DNA of 64,000 nt from Bretschneidera sinensis (GCA_023935145.1 CM043699.1:125315036-125379035); one strand, 5' to 3'; shown: positions 1-10,685, counted from the first letter of the stretch. Notes: a model not told the origin generated them from the letters alone. Program-made: numbers and translations.

Positions 1-972
1 TTGTTGTTTTTTTTAATGCATGCTTATGTTATTTTGAAATTTTGGTTGATCTAAACAATTTCTGTGATGTGATTCATTGGTGAGCTTAAATTTTGGAACA
101 CATGATCTGTTGATAAAGTTTTAAAATTTAGTTACTTACTTGAGGCATTTGAGAATTCACATGTTTGATCTCGAATCTAACACGAGCACATTAGTACGCA
201 TTATGTGAGGTATGACATGTGATTTTAATGTGTATATTTCTATCTTAACTGAAACTAGATGACTTGTTGGATTAACACTTTAGCATATATAGAAAAATGA
301 AAAAAATGAAAAAAAATGATGATGAATGAAAATGGTGATCATAAATAAACTTTCCACTGAGTAACTGGACCTCTTGCCTCAGTAAGCAGTGAGTGTTCAC
401 GTCAAAAGGTTGGAATTTTGTTTAATTGTATTAAGGCCAGTTTAATTTCGTAGCATTTTTTACTCGAATTAGTAAGTCCTAAGGGGTGTTTGTACACCTA
501 ATGCCCTAAAACCATATGGTTTGGGAGTCATTGACTCAACACTCACTACATGGGTCAATTAGAAAGCTTAAGGAAACTAAACATAACAGAGCCTTACAAA
601 AAGAGAAGAAAATAAAAACTATGCCATTTTCATTCATTCTGATGGGAAATGCGGTGAATCTTGAGACATAGAGACCTTACACATTGGACTCATTTGGAAG
701 CTTCATTTTTATTTGCTAATTCACTTCACACTGAGTCAGACTTATGATGCATTAGCCTGCCTTTTGTAAGTAATTAGATTTTAACATTTCTATTCATTGC
801 GAAGATGGGTTTATCTTTTTAAGCTTGATCATGAATCATTATCATGATGGTGTGTGCTCCTAAAATCTTTGGATACCATGAGTTATGAACTTATCTTTAT
901 ATTCTTTGTTTTTCATTTAGTTTTTAGTTTCATATTGTTATGGGACTAGCAATATGTAAGTTTGGGGGTATT
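1..972 (+). repeat. 3' noncoding domain of an Athila-like element (A/F group)
   Basis: No ORF of note. The stretch is a diverged copy of 31030-32121 and, inverted, of 62982-63790. Shared blocks include the 'gacctcttgcctcagtaag' segment near 370-390, the 'taatgccctaaaaccat' segment near 500-516 and the 'gactagcaatatgtaagtt' segment near 945-963. It ends in a purine tract directly before LTR F1, so it is the tail of the internal domain of a plus-strand element whose 5' part lies outside the window. The tandem duplication of the 'cctcttgcctcagtaag' block present in the two other copies is single here. Confidence 0.8.
958..972 (+). promoter_or_regulatory. Polypurine tract of the F1 element
   Basis: The sequence aagtttgggggtatt lies immediately before the TG that starts LTR F1. 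The same tract, aagtttggggg, precedes the A 3' LTR at 32111-32121. PPTs prime plus-strand DNA synthesis and sit at the 3' end of the internal domain, so this fixes the orientation as plus. Confidence 0.75.
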
Positions 973-1149
973 TGATGAGTGCTAAATATTACGTGTTTTA
1001 GCCCCTTAGTTTACATTTGTTGAGTTCTTAATTATGTTATTTCGTGTTATTTTATCTATTTTCTGTGTTTTCTGTGTTTTTATAAGTTTTGGAATAAAAT
1101 GAAGCAATGTGGAAACTTCAGGGCTTAAAGTGCAAAGCTGAGGATGCCT

Positions 1150-1470
1150 AGTGCGATCGAGCGCACAGGATATACGATTAATCGCACTTGCGATCGTGCG
1201 CACACGGCATGAGATCAATCGCACCTACGCTCAAGCGCACCAGACTTATGATCGATCGCAAGTGACTCGCACATCCCACATTGGAAAGGAAACATTTGAT
1301 ACTGTATATATATTACAGCGCACTGTGATGGGCTCGAGCGCAACAGGGCTGCGATCGATCGCAGTTGACTCGCACATCCCACATCGGATAGGAAGCACTT
1401 ACAGCGCGCCAGACGCATTGCATCGCACCATGCTGCGATCGATCGCACCAGACTTGCGATCGATTGCAAA
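1150..1470. repeat. Array of GCGATCG/GAGCGCAC palindromic motifs in LTR F1
   Basis: At least six copies of self-complementary GCGATCGAGCGCAC or GCGATCGATCGCA-like words are scattered over 320 bp, including near 1152, 1189, 1248, 1350, 1433 and 1454. The segment is rich in CpG and GC compared with its AT-rich surroundings. It ends about 50 bp before the TATA box. Related arrays occur at the matching place in LTRs A1, A2, A3 and G. Confidence 0.8.
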
Positions 1471-1530
1471 GAGGCAGTATCCCACATCGAATTTAAAGCT
1501 CATTGTACTCCGATAATTCCCTTATATAAA
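1273..1530 (+). promoter_or_regulatory. snRNA-type promoter in LTR F1: USE repeats plus TATA box
   Basis: Three matches to the plant snRNA upstream sequence element (RTCCCACATCG) are seen: 1273-1283 (atcccacattg, one mismatch), 1376-1386 (exact core) and 1479-1489 (exact core). The last is followed after exactly 33 nt by TATATAAA at 1523-1530. The first is followed after 21 nt by a TATATATA run at 1305. The 33-nt spacing is that described for pol II snRNA genes of plants. A role in the retroelement is inference. Confidence 0.7.
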
Positions 1531-2326
1531 CACTATCTCACCTCATTATTCAATGTGAAGTCTGGTGGATTTCTACTAGCATTCTAGTAGATCTCCTTAG
1601 GGCTTTTGCCACCAGCGGGGGAAGTGTTGCCCAACAGCGTGTGGAATTTCTCCCAATGTACAGTCAGTTTTAATTCTTTTCAAGTTTTTAATGCTTAGCA
1701 CTTTTTATTGTGAAATTTAGTTTCATGATGATGGGTGGCTAAAATCTTCAGCTAAGGTTGAAGATGAAGCCTCACCATTGTTTAGCATTATATTTTCAGA
1801 TATGTTTATACAATTTTGATATGTTTAGTTTAAATGTTTTATTTCAATTGTTTGAGTAAATTCTTACGATTGATAGTTTTTAATTGTTCTGTTGGATATT
1901 TTGTGTGATTCATCCGATGGATACATCGAATCCTTTTCGATTAAATTGGATTTTCTTTGTGATTTGTTAAAAGCGGATACATTGGATGCTTTTGGTTTAA
2001 TTGGGATATTCGTTGTTTTTTGTTTAAGTTTGATTCATGGAATGTTTGGTTAGATTATTTTTATATAAAACATGAAGATATATGCTTTACTTTGGTTGGG
2101 TGGATTCGGAAACCTTAGTGTTTTCATCATTAGTTATTAAATCAATTTAGTTTAGTTTATATTTGTTTTGCAAAAATATAATTCACAATTCGGAGCTAGA
2201 TTAAAATAAGGTTAGTTTAGATAAAAAGCTATTTTCACAACGCACTCCCTGTGGATTCGACCTCGCACTTGCACAACACTATATTGCAAATGATTCGTGC
2301 GCTTGCGAGTAATTTAAAACTCAACA

Positions 2327-2429
2327 ATGATATCGCATTTGCACACTATGCTACTGTTGACCTTGTGCACTTGAAAGTAAAACAAGTTCGATTATTTGTT
2401 TATTTATTTAGGTAGATAAACACACGACA
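2327..2429 (+). repeat. 3' tail of an A-type LTR
   Basis: About 100 bp matching the last 100 bp of LTRs A1 and A2 (gatctcgcatttgcacacta through ttaggtagat and a final CACACGACA). It follows F1 without a gap. It is either a truncated A LTR or the 3' part of a chimeric LTR. It is cut on the right by the gag remnant of element C1. Confidence 0.65.
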
Positions 2430-3323
2430 CCATATAAGAGAGTTTAGTTTGAATTTCATAGTGTGACCTGTCTAAAAATCTCTTACATTTCCTCTCCTTC
2501 ATATTTACTGACTCAGGTAAAAACCTTGACAGGGCTATAAATCTACTATCATACTCAGCCACGGATAAGGTATTCTACCTTAAATGAATAAAATATCTCT
2601 CCCACTATGCTCGAAATGTATCTGGAAAATACTTCGCAAAGAACTCATTCTTAAACTTACACTAAATTAAGGGTGGATCTACCTGTGCACTCAATCTAGT
2701 CAGAATATCCTCCCACCATTGAGAAACCTCACCTTCAAGCTTAAATGCAGCAAAAACAACCTTCTGCCTATCTGTCACTGGTAAGACTTCAAAATATTTC
2801 TCAACATGTTTAATCCACTACTCAGCTTCAATAGGATTTACAGATCCTAAAAGACTGGGGTTTAACCTTGAGAAATCTCACAAAACAATCCACTTGCATC
2901 TCATGTACAAACACACCATCTCCCTCGTAAGCCTTTTGTCTCACCGCATCGGGTTCTACTTTACCCCTTTCCTCTAATCTCCTTTGTAAATTATCAGCCC
3001 TTTCTTCTGCTGCATTCATTCTCTCTGTTGCATGATCAAGAACTTTTTTCAACTAATCCCTCCTAATATTAGATTCTTTCCCACCCTACTAGTACCAGTT
3101 GTAGTAGCAACTTGTTACCTTGCATAAATCACAAACTCAACCTCCCCCTCCACTTCATCTCTTCTAAATATTGGGAGTCTACAATGTCCTCTCTGATTGA
3201 AAACTCTACATCTAGCTCTAGCACGTCCACGTGTCATCCTCAGACTCTACATTAAAATATAGTTTACTTAAATTTTCCACTTCTTTAATTTTTTATGCAG
3301 TCTATAAAATCATAAAACCTAAT
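2430..3323 (-). pseudogene. Gag remnant of Ty3 element C1
   Basis: Read on the minus strand from 3323 downwards, the frames give a typical plant Ty3 gag (retrotransposon gag family) broken by stops and shifts. The order is a charged N-terminal region with a coiled-coil-like stretch (3052-2830, rich in E, R, A), then WWEDIL-like, FFAKYFPDTFR-like and SVAEYDSRFIALSRFLPE-like segments (about 2730-2500). Gag forms the cytoplasmic virus-like particle. The 5' LTR (3340-5375) and a tRNA-Met PBS lie directly upstream, so this is the 5' end of a minus-strand element. The element is cut at 2430 by the A/F LTR sequence, and its protease and pol are absent here. The paralogue at 43900-44995 has the same layout. 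Confidence 0.75.
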
Positions 3324-3335
3324 GCTTTGATACCA
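3324..3335 (-). promoter_or_regulatory. Primer binding site (initiator tRNA-Met) of C1
   Basis: On the minus strand it reads TGGTATCAAAGC, four bases after the LTR end. It differs by one base from the canonical TGGTATCAGAGC that pairs with the 3' end of initiator tRNA-Met. The equivalent site in element C is at 45012-45026. Confidence 0.8.
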
Positions 3336-4197
3336 AAATTGTAACGACCCATCCCGGGTTGGCCACCCATGAGACATTGTTGTCATGTTTTGAAATCCCA
3401 GTACGACACATATATGCATCAATATAAAAACATCAACAGAAATTATATGCGTACATAAATCCTCAACCATCAACAAAGGAGTTACATCATTAAAATCCTA
3501 ATTGAAACCATATATACAACATTTTATGCATGAATATTTACAAATTTTTTTCCATTAGTCTAAGGATGTGGACCACGAGGCTTACAGATAATCACTCAGT
3601 CTGAATCACAGCTCAAAAATCTATCTATTCTACCCTCTTCCTGATATTATTTAACAGATGAGTGAGCTTCACAAGCTTAGTAAATTTAATTTTACTAGAA
3701 GTGCTCGATTATATACTTCCAGTCACATTTTATAATTCAATCGTTTCTAATTCACCAATATTAATCATCTATTATCTCATATAATTCAATAATAACATTC
3801 AGTTATCATTACTCATATCATAATTCCAACCATTTACCAATCTCTTCTTAAATTAATCATCAACATATCAATTTTCCTTCTCATATATTTAATCATCGTG
3901 AGACTATCAATTCAACATCATTATTTACCTTGTTATGAGGTTCACAGCTTATAATCAATCAATCAAATACTTTTTATCATGTCATACTTCCATATTTCTT
4001 TCTCATCATATCTGTCTCTCTGTGAGACTTATCAGTCTATCAATAATTTCACAATCAAGACCGATACTTTAGTATCTCAATCAATAATAATCAATACTTA
4101 AAACAAATGCAATGCATGAATTTAAATTATCTTTCTGTTTTTCCCATAAGATTATTTCATATTATCATCTAGGAACATTTTCTCACATGTCGACATG

Positions 4198-4370
4198 TTT
4201 CAGCTAGATCAGATGCTTTCCTGGTCTTTTCAGCTAGATCGGCTGCTTTCCTGATCTTTTATTCTCAGCTAGACCGGCTGTCTTCTCGGTCTTTTATTTT
4301 CAGCTAGATCAGCTGCCTTCCCGATCTTTTATTTTCAACTAGAGTGACTGCCTTCCCGATATTTTATTTT
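4198..4370. repeat. Tandem repeat, about 40 bp unit, in LTR C1
   Basis: Four to five imperfect copies of a unit reading roughly cagctagatcggctg, then ctttcctgatcttttatt. Positions correspond to the ctgtcacgg repeats of the sister LTR at 39311-39440, although the unit sequence has diverged. Confidence 0.7.
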
Positions 4371-5182
4371 ATGCATATGAGCAATAATATGAAAAAAAAC
4401 ATACATTTAAGAATTTAATTTAGCTATCTAGCTCTTTCTCAAAATTATTATTTTTATCATATTCATTAAATTATCTCCTCATATATCATCTCCACTTTTC
4501 AATCATATTTTTCAAAAATTTCATAAAACTTCTCAGCATATTTTTCATTCATCCATCCTATCTAAAATATAAATTCTTATATAATTAATATTCAACACAC
4601 TTTCTAATTCCTAATCAATAAATCAATCAATTTTCATATATAACAAAAAATACATCATTAAATCATTATGATTCATCTGTTTGTTCAAATATCATAATTT
4701 CATATTTTTATTGGTTTTGATTACTAAAAGTAAATCTAACTCACCACATAGCAATTAAAACTACCTGTGGATCACCTCCTTGCCTTTCCTACTTCTTTTA
4801 ACAATTTCACTGGATTGCTGATCGTCGATACCTGACATAATATTTATATTAAAATTTCTAATTTATTCTTCAATTCTTTCGTAATTCGTACCTTTAAATT
4901 TCTATATTAAATTTCGAGTAATTTCATGTAAGCCTAATCTCAAAAAATTAAATTCACATTATTACCTTTTTTATTCTTAAAGCTTCCCTCGAATCTCTTT
5001 AAAATTCTCCTATAAAATTCTTTAAAATTTCAATCTTTCAACCTTTCTTTCAGTCACCTAGTGTTTAAAGAAATAGAGTAATTTGAAAGATAACAAAACT
5101 AAGTTTTAATAAACTAATAAAAGCTTAATATATATATTCCCAAAAACCGCCTTTCAGTTCTTTTCTTTCTTTCTGTTGTTTC

Positions 5183-5252
5183 CAAAGTGTCTTGCATGCA
5201 AGACACTTTGAAATGTAAGACACTACACATGGACACTTAGCGTCTAAGTGTC
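5183..5252. repeat. Two adjacent perfect inverted repeats in LTR C1
   Basis: 5183-5210 is a 28-nt perfect palindrome centred on TGCA (arm caaagtgtcttgca). 5232-5252 has 9-nt arms (gacacttag and ctaagtgtc) around a CGT loop. Both share the gtgtc/gacac core. The sister LTRs have a related but non-palindromic aagtgtcttacatgcacca segment here, so the palindromes are specific to C1. Confidence 0.75.
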
Positions 5253-5375
5253 TACTTTTTTTTTTCTTCCTTGTACCCACAGCTAGACGCTTCTAGGTTT
5301 TTTTTAAAGTAAATCTTTCATGTAATATTTATCAAATTACTTCTTTATCCTTACTTTAAGAATACGAGTAATACA

Positions 5376-6893
5376 CATTTCCCTGGTCTTTTTCATCTTG
5401 GTCCTTTTCATCTTCGATGGGATCATCTTAAGCATTGTTGTTGTTATAGTCTTCCTCGAGGGTTTGTCTCTCTTCTAAACTCTCTTGGGTACCTAATGGT
5501 TATCCTTGTTGGTTTGTTGTTTCCATATTCAAGATGTGTACGGGCCCTCTAATGCCCATGGACTCTAACCACTCAACCCTGATCTCTCCTATACTAGGGA
5601 CAATATGGAACCCTTTTTTTTTGGAATTGGGATGAATTCCCCATCCTTGGTCAGGGTTCTACCTACGTACACCTCTTCCTTATCATCACTTCCATCCGAA
5701 AATGTCATTGTTATTTCTTTCCTATCTATAAAGTTTGTGACTTTTTTCTTTCCTTGTTCCTCTTGAGCTCGACTGATTTCCTCTTGTTTCTCTGAGTTGA
5801 GAGTCTCAACTACCCTCTAGAGCTTCATGTGTTTTTTGACTCTTTGGGATGCTTTTAGTTATTCTTCTCTCATATCTTGTCTTTTTTTTGGTAGCCTGTT
5901 AGCATAACCATATTCTCCGCTAGTTTCAAGTTATGCTAGAGAAGTTTGGGTTGTAGTTGCTTTTGTATCTCAATTTCAAAAGGTCCTTCATTTTTGCATG
6001 AATGTGGTACTACTTTCTTGGTTTTATGAATTGCACTTTCAAGGTTCTTAGCTTCCTCAACACTACTTGTGTTGATTCTTCCATTTGTTGACTGACAACC
6101 CACTACATAAAAGGCCTAATCCTCGAAGTAGTTTAACCTCTCCTTTGCGAATAACTATCCCTTTTTCCTCGAGCATTAGCCATTCACGAGCTTGATGTTG
6201 GTCGAGGTGTATCTGGTGGTCCTTCTGCTCTAGCTGGCTTCTTTCTTTCTACCTTTGCTTAGTCGTTTACCATCACCTGTTCAATGAACAACTCAATCAC
6301 CTTCTCTTGACAAAAAACACATAATATATTCTCAGAGTAAGGTAAGGTCACTGGGAAAATCGATCCTTGAATTCCCATGTGAACCATTGTTGGTCCTGAT
6401 GTTGCAACTTTCGGCTTCAGAGCTTCGTCTTCAACCATTGTTGGTTAGCCATCATCTTTATCTCCCTATCCGGTGGGTTTGATTTCATTAAATGGCACAA
6501 GTTCTGCCACTTTGGAGTATGTGACATAATAATTAAACTTTCCTGAAGCTTTTTCTAGCAGTCCAAATTCAAGATCCTTAGCCTTATATTCTTCCTTCAG
6601 AATTTGTTATTGAGTCTTCCTTCATGAAGTACTCATGGCTATTCTAGAAAGTAGACACCTAAGATTAGTAAACTCCTTATTATCTTGTGGAAATTGAGAA
6701 ACATTTGTAGCAAGCATGTTAGCATCAACCAAATTAGGGAATGGGTTAGTGTCAACTTGCATTGCTTTGTTTCTTTCTCGAGGAAATTAAGAATCCTTTG
6801 ATCCATCTTATCCTAAATTAGGTTTCTAGACATGGAGCATTTGTTGGTCAAGTGAATAAAAGAACTTTACCACTTGCATAAATTTTTGTCTTT
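5376..6893 (-). pseudogene. Unidentified degenerate coding remnant
   Basis: Minus-strand translation gives long fragments with protein-like composition, interrupted by stops and shifts. Near 6790-6640 there is a segment with the pattern MQVDTNPFP followed by NMLATNV. Near 5700-5530 there is a hydrophilic segment with VYVGRTLTKDGEF and RVEWLESMGIRGPV. The first resembles the linker after gag seen in some Tat/Ogre-like Ty3 elements, but I could not identify a zinc knuckle, protease or RT. No LTR can be assigned. It borders C1 on the left and element E on the right. I consider it old retroelement coding sequence of uncertain family. Confidence 0.4.
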
Positions 6894-6930
6894 CCATTAC
6901 AAGCTACTTATTACTAATTTTGTTAAATGA
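6894..6930 (-). repeat. Orphan E-LTR terminal fragment plus AAATGA
   Basis: 6894-6922 repeats the last part of the E LTR (tccattacaagctacttatt, then actaattttgtt; compare 8525-8556) but lacks the final cgtatca. It is followed by aaatga and then by the left E LTR. Either an earlier E LTR stood here, or a rearrangement copied the end. It complicates the reading of the AATGA target duplication. Confidence 0.55.
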
Positions 6931-7204
6931 TGCAATCCTTAGCTCAGAAAATGACTTTATTCGAGTTCAAGTCTAAACTCCAAGAATGTTATAAGTATAT
7001 AACTAGTGAGAAAGAGAGATTTAAGGTTTCTACATTATTCATTGATTCTACAAGTGAGTGTGCAAGGCCATATATAGGTTATGATAGATGAGTACAAGAG
7101 TAACCAACTAATATACTAACTAACTAACTATTAACCAACCACTAACTACTCTCTAACCCCTTTATTCTATTACAAGCTACTTATTACTAATTTTATTCGT
7201 ATCA
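6931..7204 (-). repeat. Element E, left (3') LTR
   Basis: 274 bp. Relative to the right copy it has a few substitutions and an extra 'actaacta' unit near 7120. Contains 'ggccatatataggtt' near 7067-7081 (minus-strand TATA-like). Confidence 0.8.
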
Positions 7205-7782
7205 TTGCTCCACCCTTTCAAAAGAACCTTGTCCTTAAGGTTCAAGTAATGCCTACCATCTAATTAATCAATTTCATCATGAAAAATAATTTTAAAGAAT
7301 AAGAAAGTAGCCTCAATCATTTCTTGTTCCAAAAAGATCTTATTCTCTCTTGAACATGTGGCCATTATTTCATATGTGAACTCCACAACATTAGAATTAA
7401 AAGCAGACTTCTTATAAAGAAGCTATTGCTTGTATTCTTGAAGTGTTAGTTATGTAACTTGCTGAGTTCTTTTGAAATTTTATGGAGTTTTAGTGTCAAA
7501 GGTACTGCCATTAATCTTGTGAACATCTTTTCCACTAGTTGAGCGATGAATAACCTAAACCTCGTTGATGTTTGCGTGATGGTCAGCTGTACAGGTATGG
7601 TGTTGAACAGCTCCAATGTCATTTCTACACTCGATCAGATCAAGATGAAATGCTCTCCACATTCAAGATATTGTTGAACTTTGAATTTACCTTGGTGTTC
7701 TACTTTTTAATGTCGTTCTTCTTTGAATTTCCAGCAATCATCCCTCATTTATTGTTGGTCTTTGTGCATTACTGTGGTGCAC

Positions 7783-8100
7783 CTATTCTACCTCATCACT
7801 TTTTATGGTTGGTTCTTGTATTGTTGCCTTAATGTTTTGTATATTTGAAGTTGGAGATATCACCTCACGATTCTCTTCCTCATTTGACTCTTTTCTTGAG
7901 GGTTTCTTGTCAAGAACATCTTCTTCTTGTTGGTCTTTTTCTTCTTGGAGAGCTTGATCATGATACAGAAGTAATACTTCTATCATTTCATCGAAGCTTT
8001 TATTAATCGTAGCAATAATGTGGTCGAATCCTACATCAATCTTAACAAGAATTTCAATACAATTATTGATTCCAGAATTTGTTGTCGTGGTTGAATGTAG
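7783..8100 (-). pseudogene. Element E internal ORF remnant
   Basis: A minus-strand frame from about 8100 down to 7783 stays open for roughly 100 codons. It starts in a Thr/Asn-rich stretch, passes a predicted helical segment with IEVLLLYHDQALQEEKDQQE, and ends in a highly acidic, Glu/Lys/Ser-rich tail. It may correspond to the N-terminal, coiled-coil part of a gag, but no gag core motif or zinc knuckle is present, so the function is unknown. It is the only coding trace in the 1.1-kb internal domain of this non-autonomous element. Confidence 0.4.
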
Positions 8101-8310
8101 AACAAGGAAAAAAAATTAAAGAAAGCTGATTCAAGAAAGCTAGAAATTGAAGAATCGGTACAATGAAGGAAGATGAATTTACTGGAAAATTTTAAAGATT
8201 TTTTTTAACATAAAATCTCAATGAGAACTCAATGAATTCTTTAAGGAAAGAATGTATGGAATGGATTTAAGAAGAAAAGTGGTTCAAAAATCAATGAAAG
8301 CATCAAATGA

Positions 8311-8564
8311 TGCAATCCCAAGCTCAAAAAATGACTTGATTCGAGTTCAAGTCTAAACTTCAAGATTGTAACTAGAGAGAAGAGAGATTTAAGGTTTCTT
8401 CTTTATTCATTGATTCTATAAGTGAGTGTATAAGGCCTTATATAGGCTATGATAGATGAGTACAAGAGTAACCAACTAATATACCAACTATTAACCAACT
8501 ACTAGCTACTCTCTAACCCCTTTATTCCATTACAAGCTACTTATCACTAATTTTGTTCGTATCA
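8311..8564 (-). repeat. Element E, right (5') LTR
   Basis: 254 bp, the direct repeat of 6931-7204, ending GTATCA and followed by AATGA. A third, partial copy of this LTR lies at 39185-39303. Confidence 0.8.
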
Positions 8565-8569
8565 AATGA

Positions 8570-9094
8570 CCCATACACAAGATATCCATGGTACTTCAAG
8601 TCCAATGATCACTTGTACCACCGTAATGTAAGAATTCCTATTGATAACCAGTAAAATGTCTATTAGGAATTTCTTAGTCGAGTCATTTTGATGTACCTGC
8701 TCTTTAACAAGCACCTATATAACTTGTTTTAGTGTCTCATACACTAATGATCGTGAGATTAATCACCCCCAACTCCTTGAGGAAACATAGTATGTATTAC
8801 TCTTTTCAGATTCACTAATGTCCCTCATAGTGATCATATGATTAAGAACATTTAAGAATAAAGCTTATTTAAGAAAATACATCTCACTTGCATAATCTCA
8901 TCATGGTGCTTATTTTCATTACGCTTATTCTATGGGCTTTATCATGTAATGCAGATGAATTGATTTGTAATGAACATGATAAATAAAATAAATGTCATTG
9001 ATGATTATTTGTGGTCAATAAATGAACAAGATTAATTTAAAGTAATGTGTCCGTAACATCAAATGCTTTTGGCTTATAGGGCATATTACTATCA
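8570..9094 (-). repeat. 3' LTR of copia element Z
   Basis: On the minus strand the LTR starts TGATAGTAATATGCCCTATA directly after the PPT at 9095-9106 (CAAGTGGGAGAT). This is a classic copia junction. Its far end is not certain. If element E inserted inside it, the LTR would continue at 6921-6930 (tgttaaatga, giving a CA end on the minus strand). Confidence 0.65.
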
Positions 9095-9106
9095 ATCTCC
9101 CACTTG

Positions 9107-10685
9107 TATTAAAGTCAATTGCCCAAATATCTCATGCCCATCTTCTCAAAATGGCGATCAAATTGTTGTTAGGGAATTCACCATAATTAGTGGATCCATA
9201 ATGTTGTTTGTTGATGAAACTCTTTCCACCATTACATTGCCTCTTCCAATGATTTATCTAATAAAATAGAATTGTTGCAAAATATGCTTTTACTTCTGAT
9301 GAGATATTCGTTCCTTTGCTTAAGCAATAGCACCATTGTTATCATAGTACAGAGTTACTAGATTGACAACGTCTGGAACCACTCCTAGTTCATTGATGAA
9401 CTTCCTCATCCAAACAGCCTTTTTTGCAGCTTCTGATGCAACAATATATTCGACCCCTATGGTCGAATCAGTAGTGGTTTCTTACTTGGAACTCTTCTAG
9501 CTCTCTGCTCCATTATTTAAGGTGAACACATATCCAGAGACTAATTTAGTATCATCTTTTTCATATTGGAAACTAGAGTCTAAGAAGCCCTCAAGTTTCA
9601 AATCTCCTCATTTATATATGAGAAAAAAAAATTTGGTTATTCTCAAGAATTTAAGAATGTTTTTCACAGCTATCCAATGACTCTCATATGGATTGGACTG
9701 AAATCTGCTTATAAAACTTCGAGCATATGTGACATCAGGCCTCATATAGAACATAACATATATAATGGAACCAACTATCGAAGTATATGGTATCTTATTC
9801 ATGTGTTCTCTCTCATTTGGAGTCTTTGGGGACATAGCTTAGAGAGAGAAATTGCATGACTCATTGGCAAGAGTCCCTTTCTAGATTTTCCATGCTAAAC
9901 CTCTTTAACATTTTGTCTACATGCATGGATTGGGATAAGCCTAGCATGCTTCTAGATCTATCTCTATATATCTTTATCCCCAAAATATAGGATGTTTATC
10001 CCAAATCCTTCACGGAGAAGTTCTTTAACAGCCAAACCTTTACTAACTGTAACTTACCTACATCATTCGCAGTGAGTATATTATCAATGTATAACACCAA
10101 AAATGTCACAATGCTCCCACTGCCCTTCTTATACACACATGGTTCATCCTCATTTTTTATAAAATTAAACGATTTGATTGTCTCATAGAAACAGATGTTT
10201 TAACTTTGAAAAGCTTGCTTTAATCCACAAAGGGATTTTTGAAGCTTGCATACCTTTCGATCAATACCATTAGATGTTAAACCATCAGGCTGTGTCACAT
10301 ACACATCCTCCTCAATGTTTCCATTGAGGAATACAATATTTACATCCATCTACTATATCTCATAGTTATGGTATGTAGCTATTGCAATTAATATGCTAAT
10401 GGATTTAAGCTTGGATATTGGAGATAAAATTTTATCAAAGTCAATTCCTTGCCTTTGCTTGAAATCCTTTGCTTCTAACCTTGCCTTATAGTTCTCTATC
10501 TTTCCATCTATTCAAATCTTTCTTTTAAAGTCCCATTTGCAACCTATATATACTACAGCTTCAAGCTCATCCACCAAAGTCCACACTTTGTTGGAGTAAA
10601 TGGAATCCATTTTTGGATTTCATGGCTTCTAACCACTTCTCATAATCAATGTCTGACATCACTTCTTCGTAATTAGTAGGTTCAT
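9107..10685 (-). pseudogene. Copia RT and RNase H of element Z
   Basis: Reverse transcriptase and RNase H make and process the element's cDNA in cytoplasmic particles. On the minus strand, from 10680 downwards, I see the copia RT entry (WLEAMKS, then NKVWTLVD), [52 protein letters not shown], and the catalytic block VLYIDNILTANDV, where the usual YxDD is changed to YIDN. The 9835-9608 segment (MSPKTPNEREHMNKIPYTS, then RPDVTYA) is the RT-RNase H connection. RNase H follows to about 9250 (AAKKAVWMRKFINELG). Several stops interrupt it, and the lost catalytic Asp confirms it is dead. The layout is that of the large SIRE/copia group with a PPT of the CAAGTGGGAGATTG type. Confidence 0.9.
10681..10685. 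repeat. Putative degraded target duplication of element D (left)
   Basis: ttcat here and ttact at 38365-38369 flank D. Three of five positions agree, as expected of an old duplication. The pair falls inside copia coding sequence. Confidence 0.35.

Larger units (their letters stand above)
973..2326 (+). repeat. LTR F1 (Athila-like family F)
   Basis: About 1.35 kb, starting TGATGAGTGCTAAATATT after a PPT and ending AAACTCAACA. Its start matches the inverted LTR F2 (right edge 29266), and its tail (2245-2295, with ccctgtggattcgacctcg) matches 27886-27950 inverted. Inside are a palindrome-rich array (1150-1470), three snRNA-type upstream elements and a TATA box at 1523-1530; transcription probably starts near 1550-1560. 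Short ORFs of 90 and 121 codons cross the array on opposite strands and only reflect its low stop content. No 5' LTR partner is visible, so this is a 3' LTR, or part of a chimeric one given the A-type tail that follows. Confidence 0.8.
3340..5375 (-). repeat. LTR C1 (Ty3, minus strand 5' LTR)
   Basis: About 2.04 kb. On the plus strand it runs from TGTAACGACCCATCCCGGGT to GAGTAATACA; on the minus strand it starts TGTATTACTCG and ends GGGATGGGTCGTTACA. It is homologous along its length to 45031-47552 and to 39304-40718. It is AT-rich and has no supported gene. It holds a four-copy tandem repeat (4198-4370) and two perfect inverted repeats (5183-5252). Confidence 0.85.
6931..8564 (-). mobile_element. 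Short non-autonomous LTR element E
   Basis: Two direct repeats, 6931-7204 (274 bp) and 8311-8564 (254 bp), bound 1.1 kb of internal sequence. Each runs from TGCAATCC to GTATCA on the plus strand. AATGA stands outside both ends (6926-6930 and 8565-8569), consistent with a 5-bp target duplication. A purine tract on the minus strand (7205-7219, GAAAGGGTGGAGCAA) abuts the left LTR and sets a minus orientation. The internal part lacks protease, RT and integrase, so the element depended on others for mobility. No standard PBS is recognisable at the right inner edge. It lies next to the copia LTR of element Z. Confidence 0.75.

Noticed and set aside
1150..1470. CRISPR-like array of short repeats
   Set aside because: Spacing and word are irregular, the sequence is a plant LTR, and the same arrays occupy U3 in other LTR copies.
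1151..1516. ORFs of 121 and 90 codons on both strands in LTR F1
   Set aside because: They cross the CG-rich palindrome array, are repeated in composition on both strands, and have no similarity between family members at protein level. Low stop content of the array explains them.
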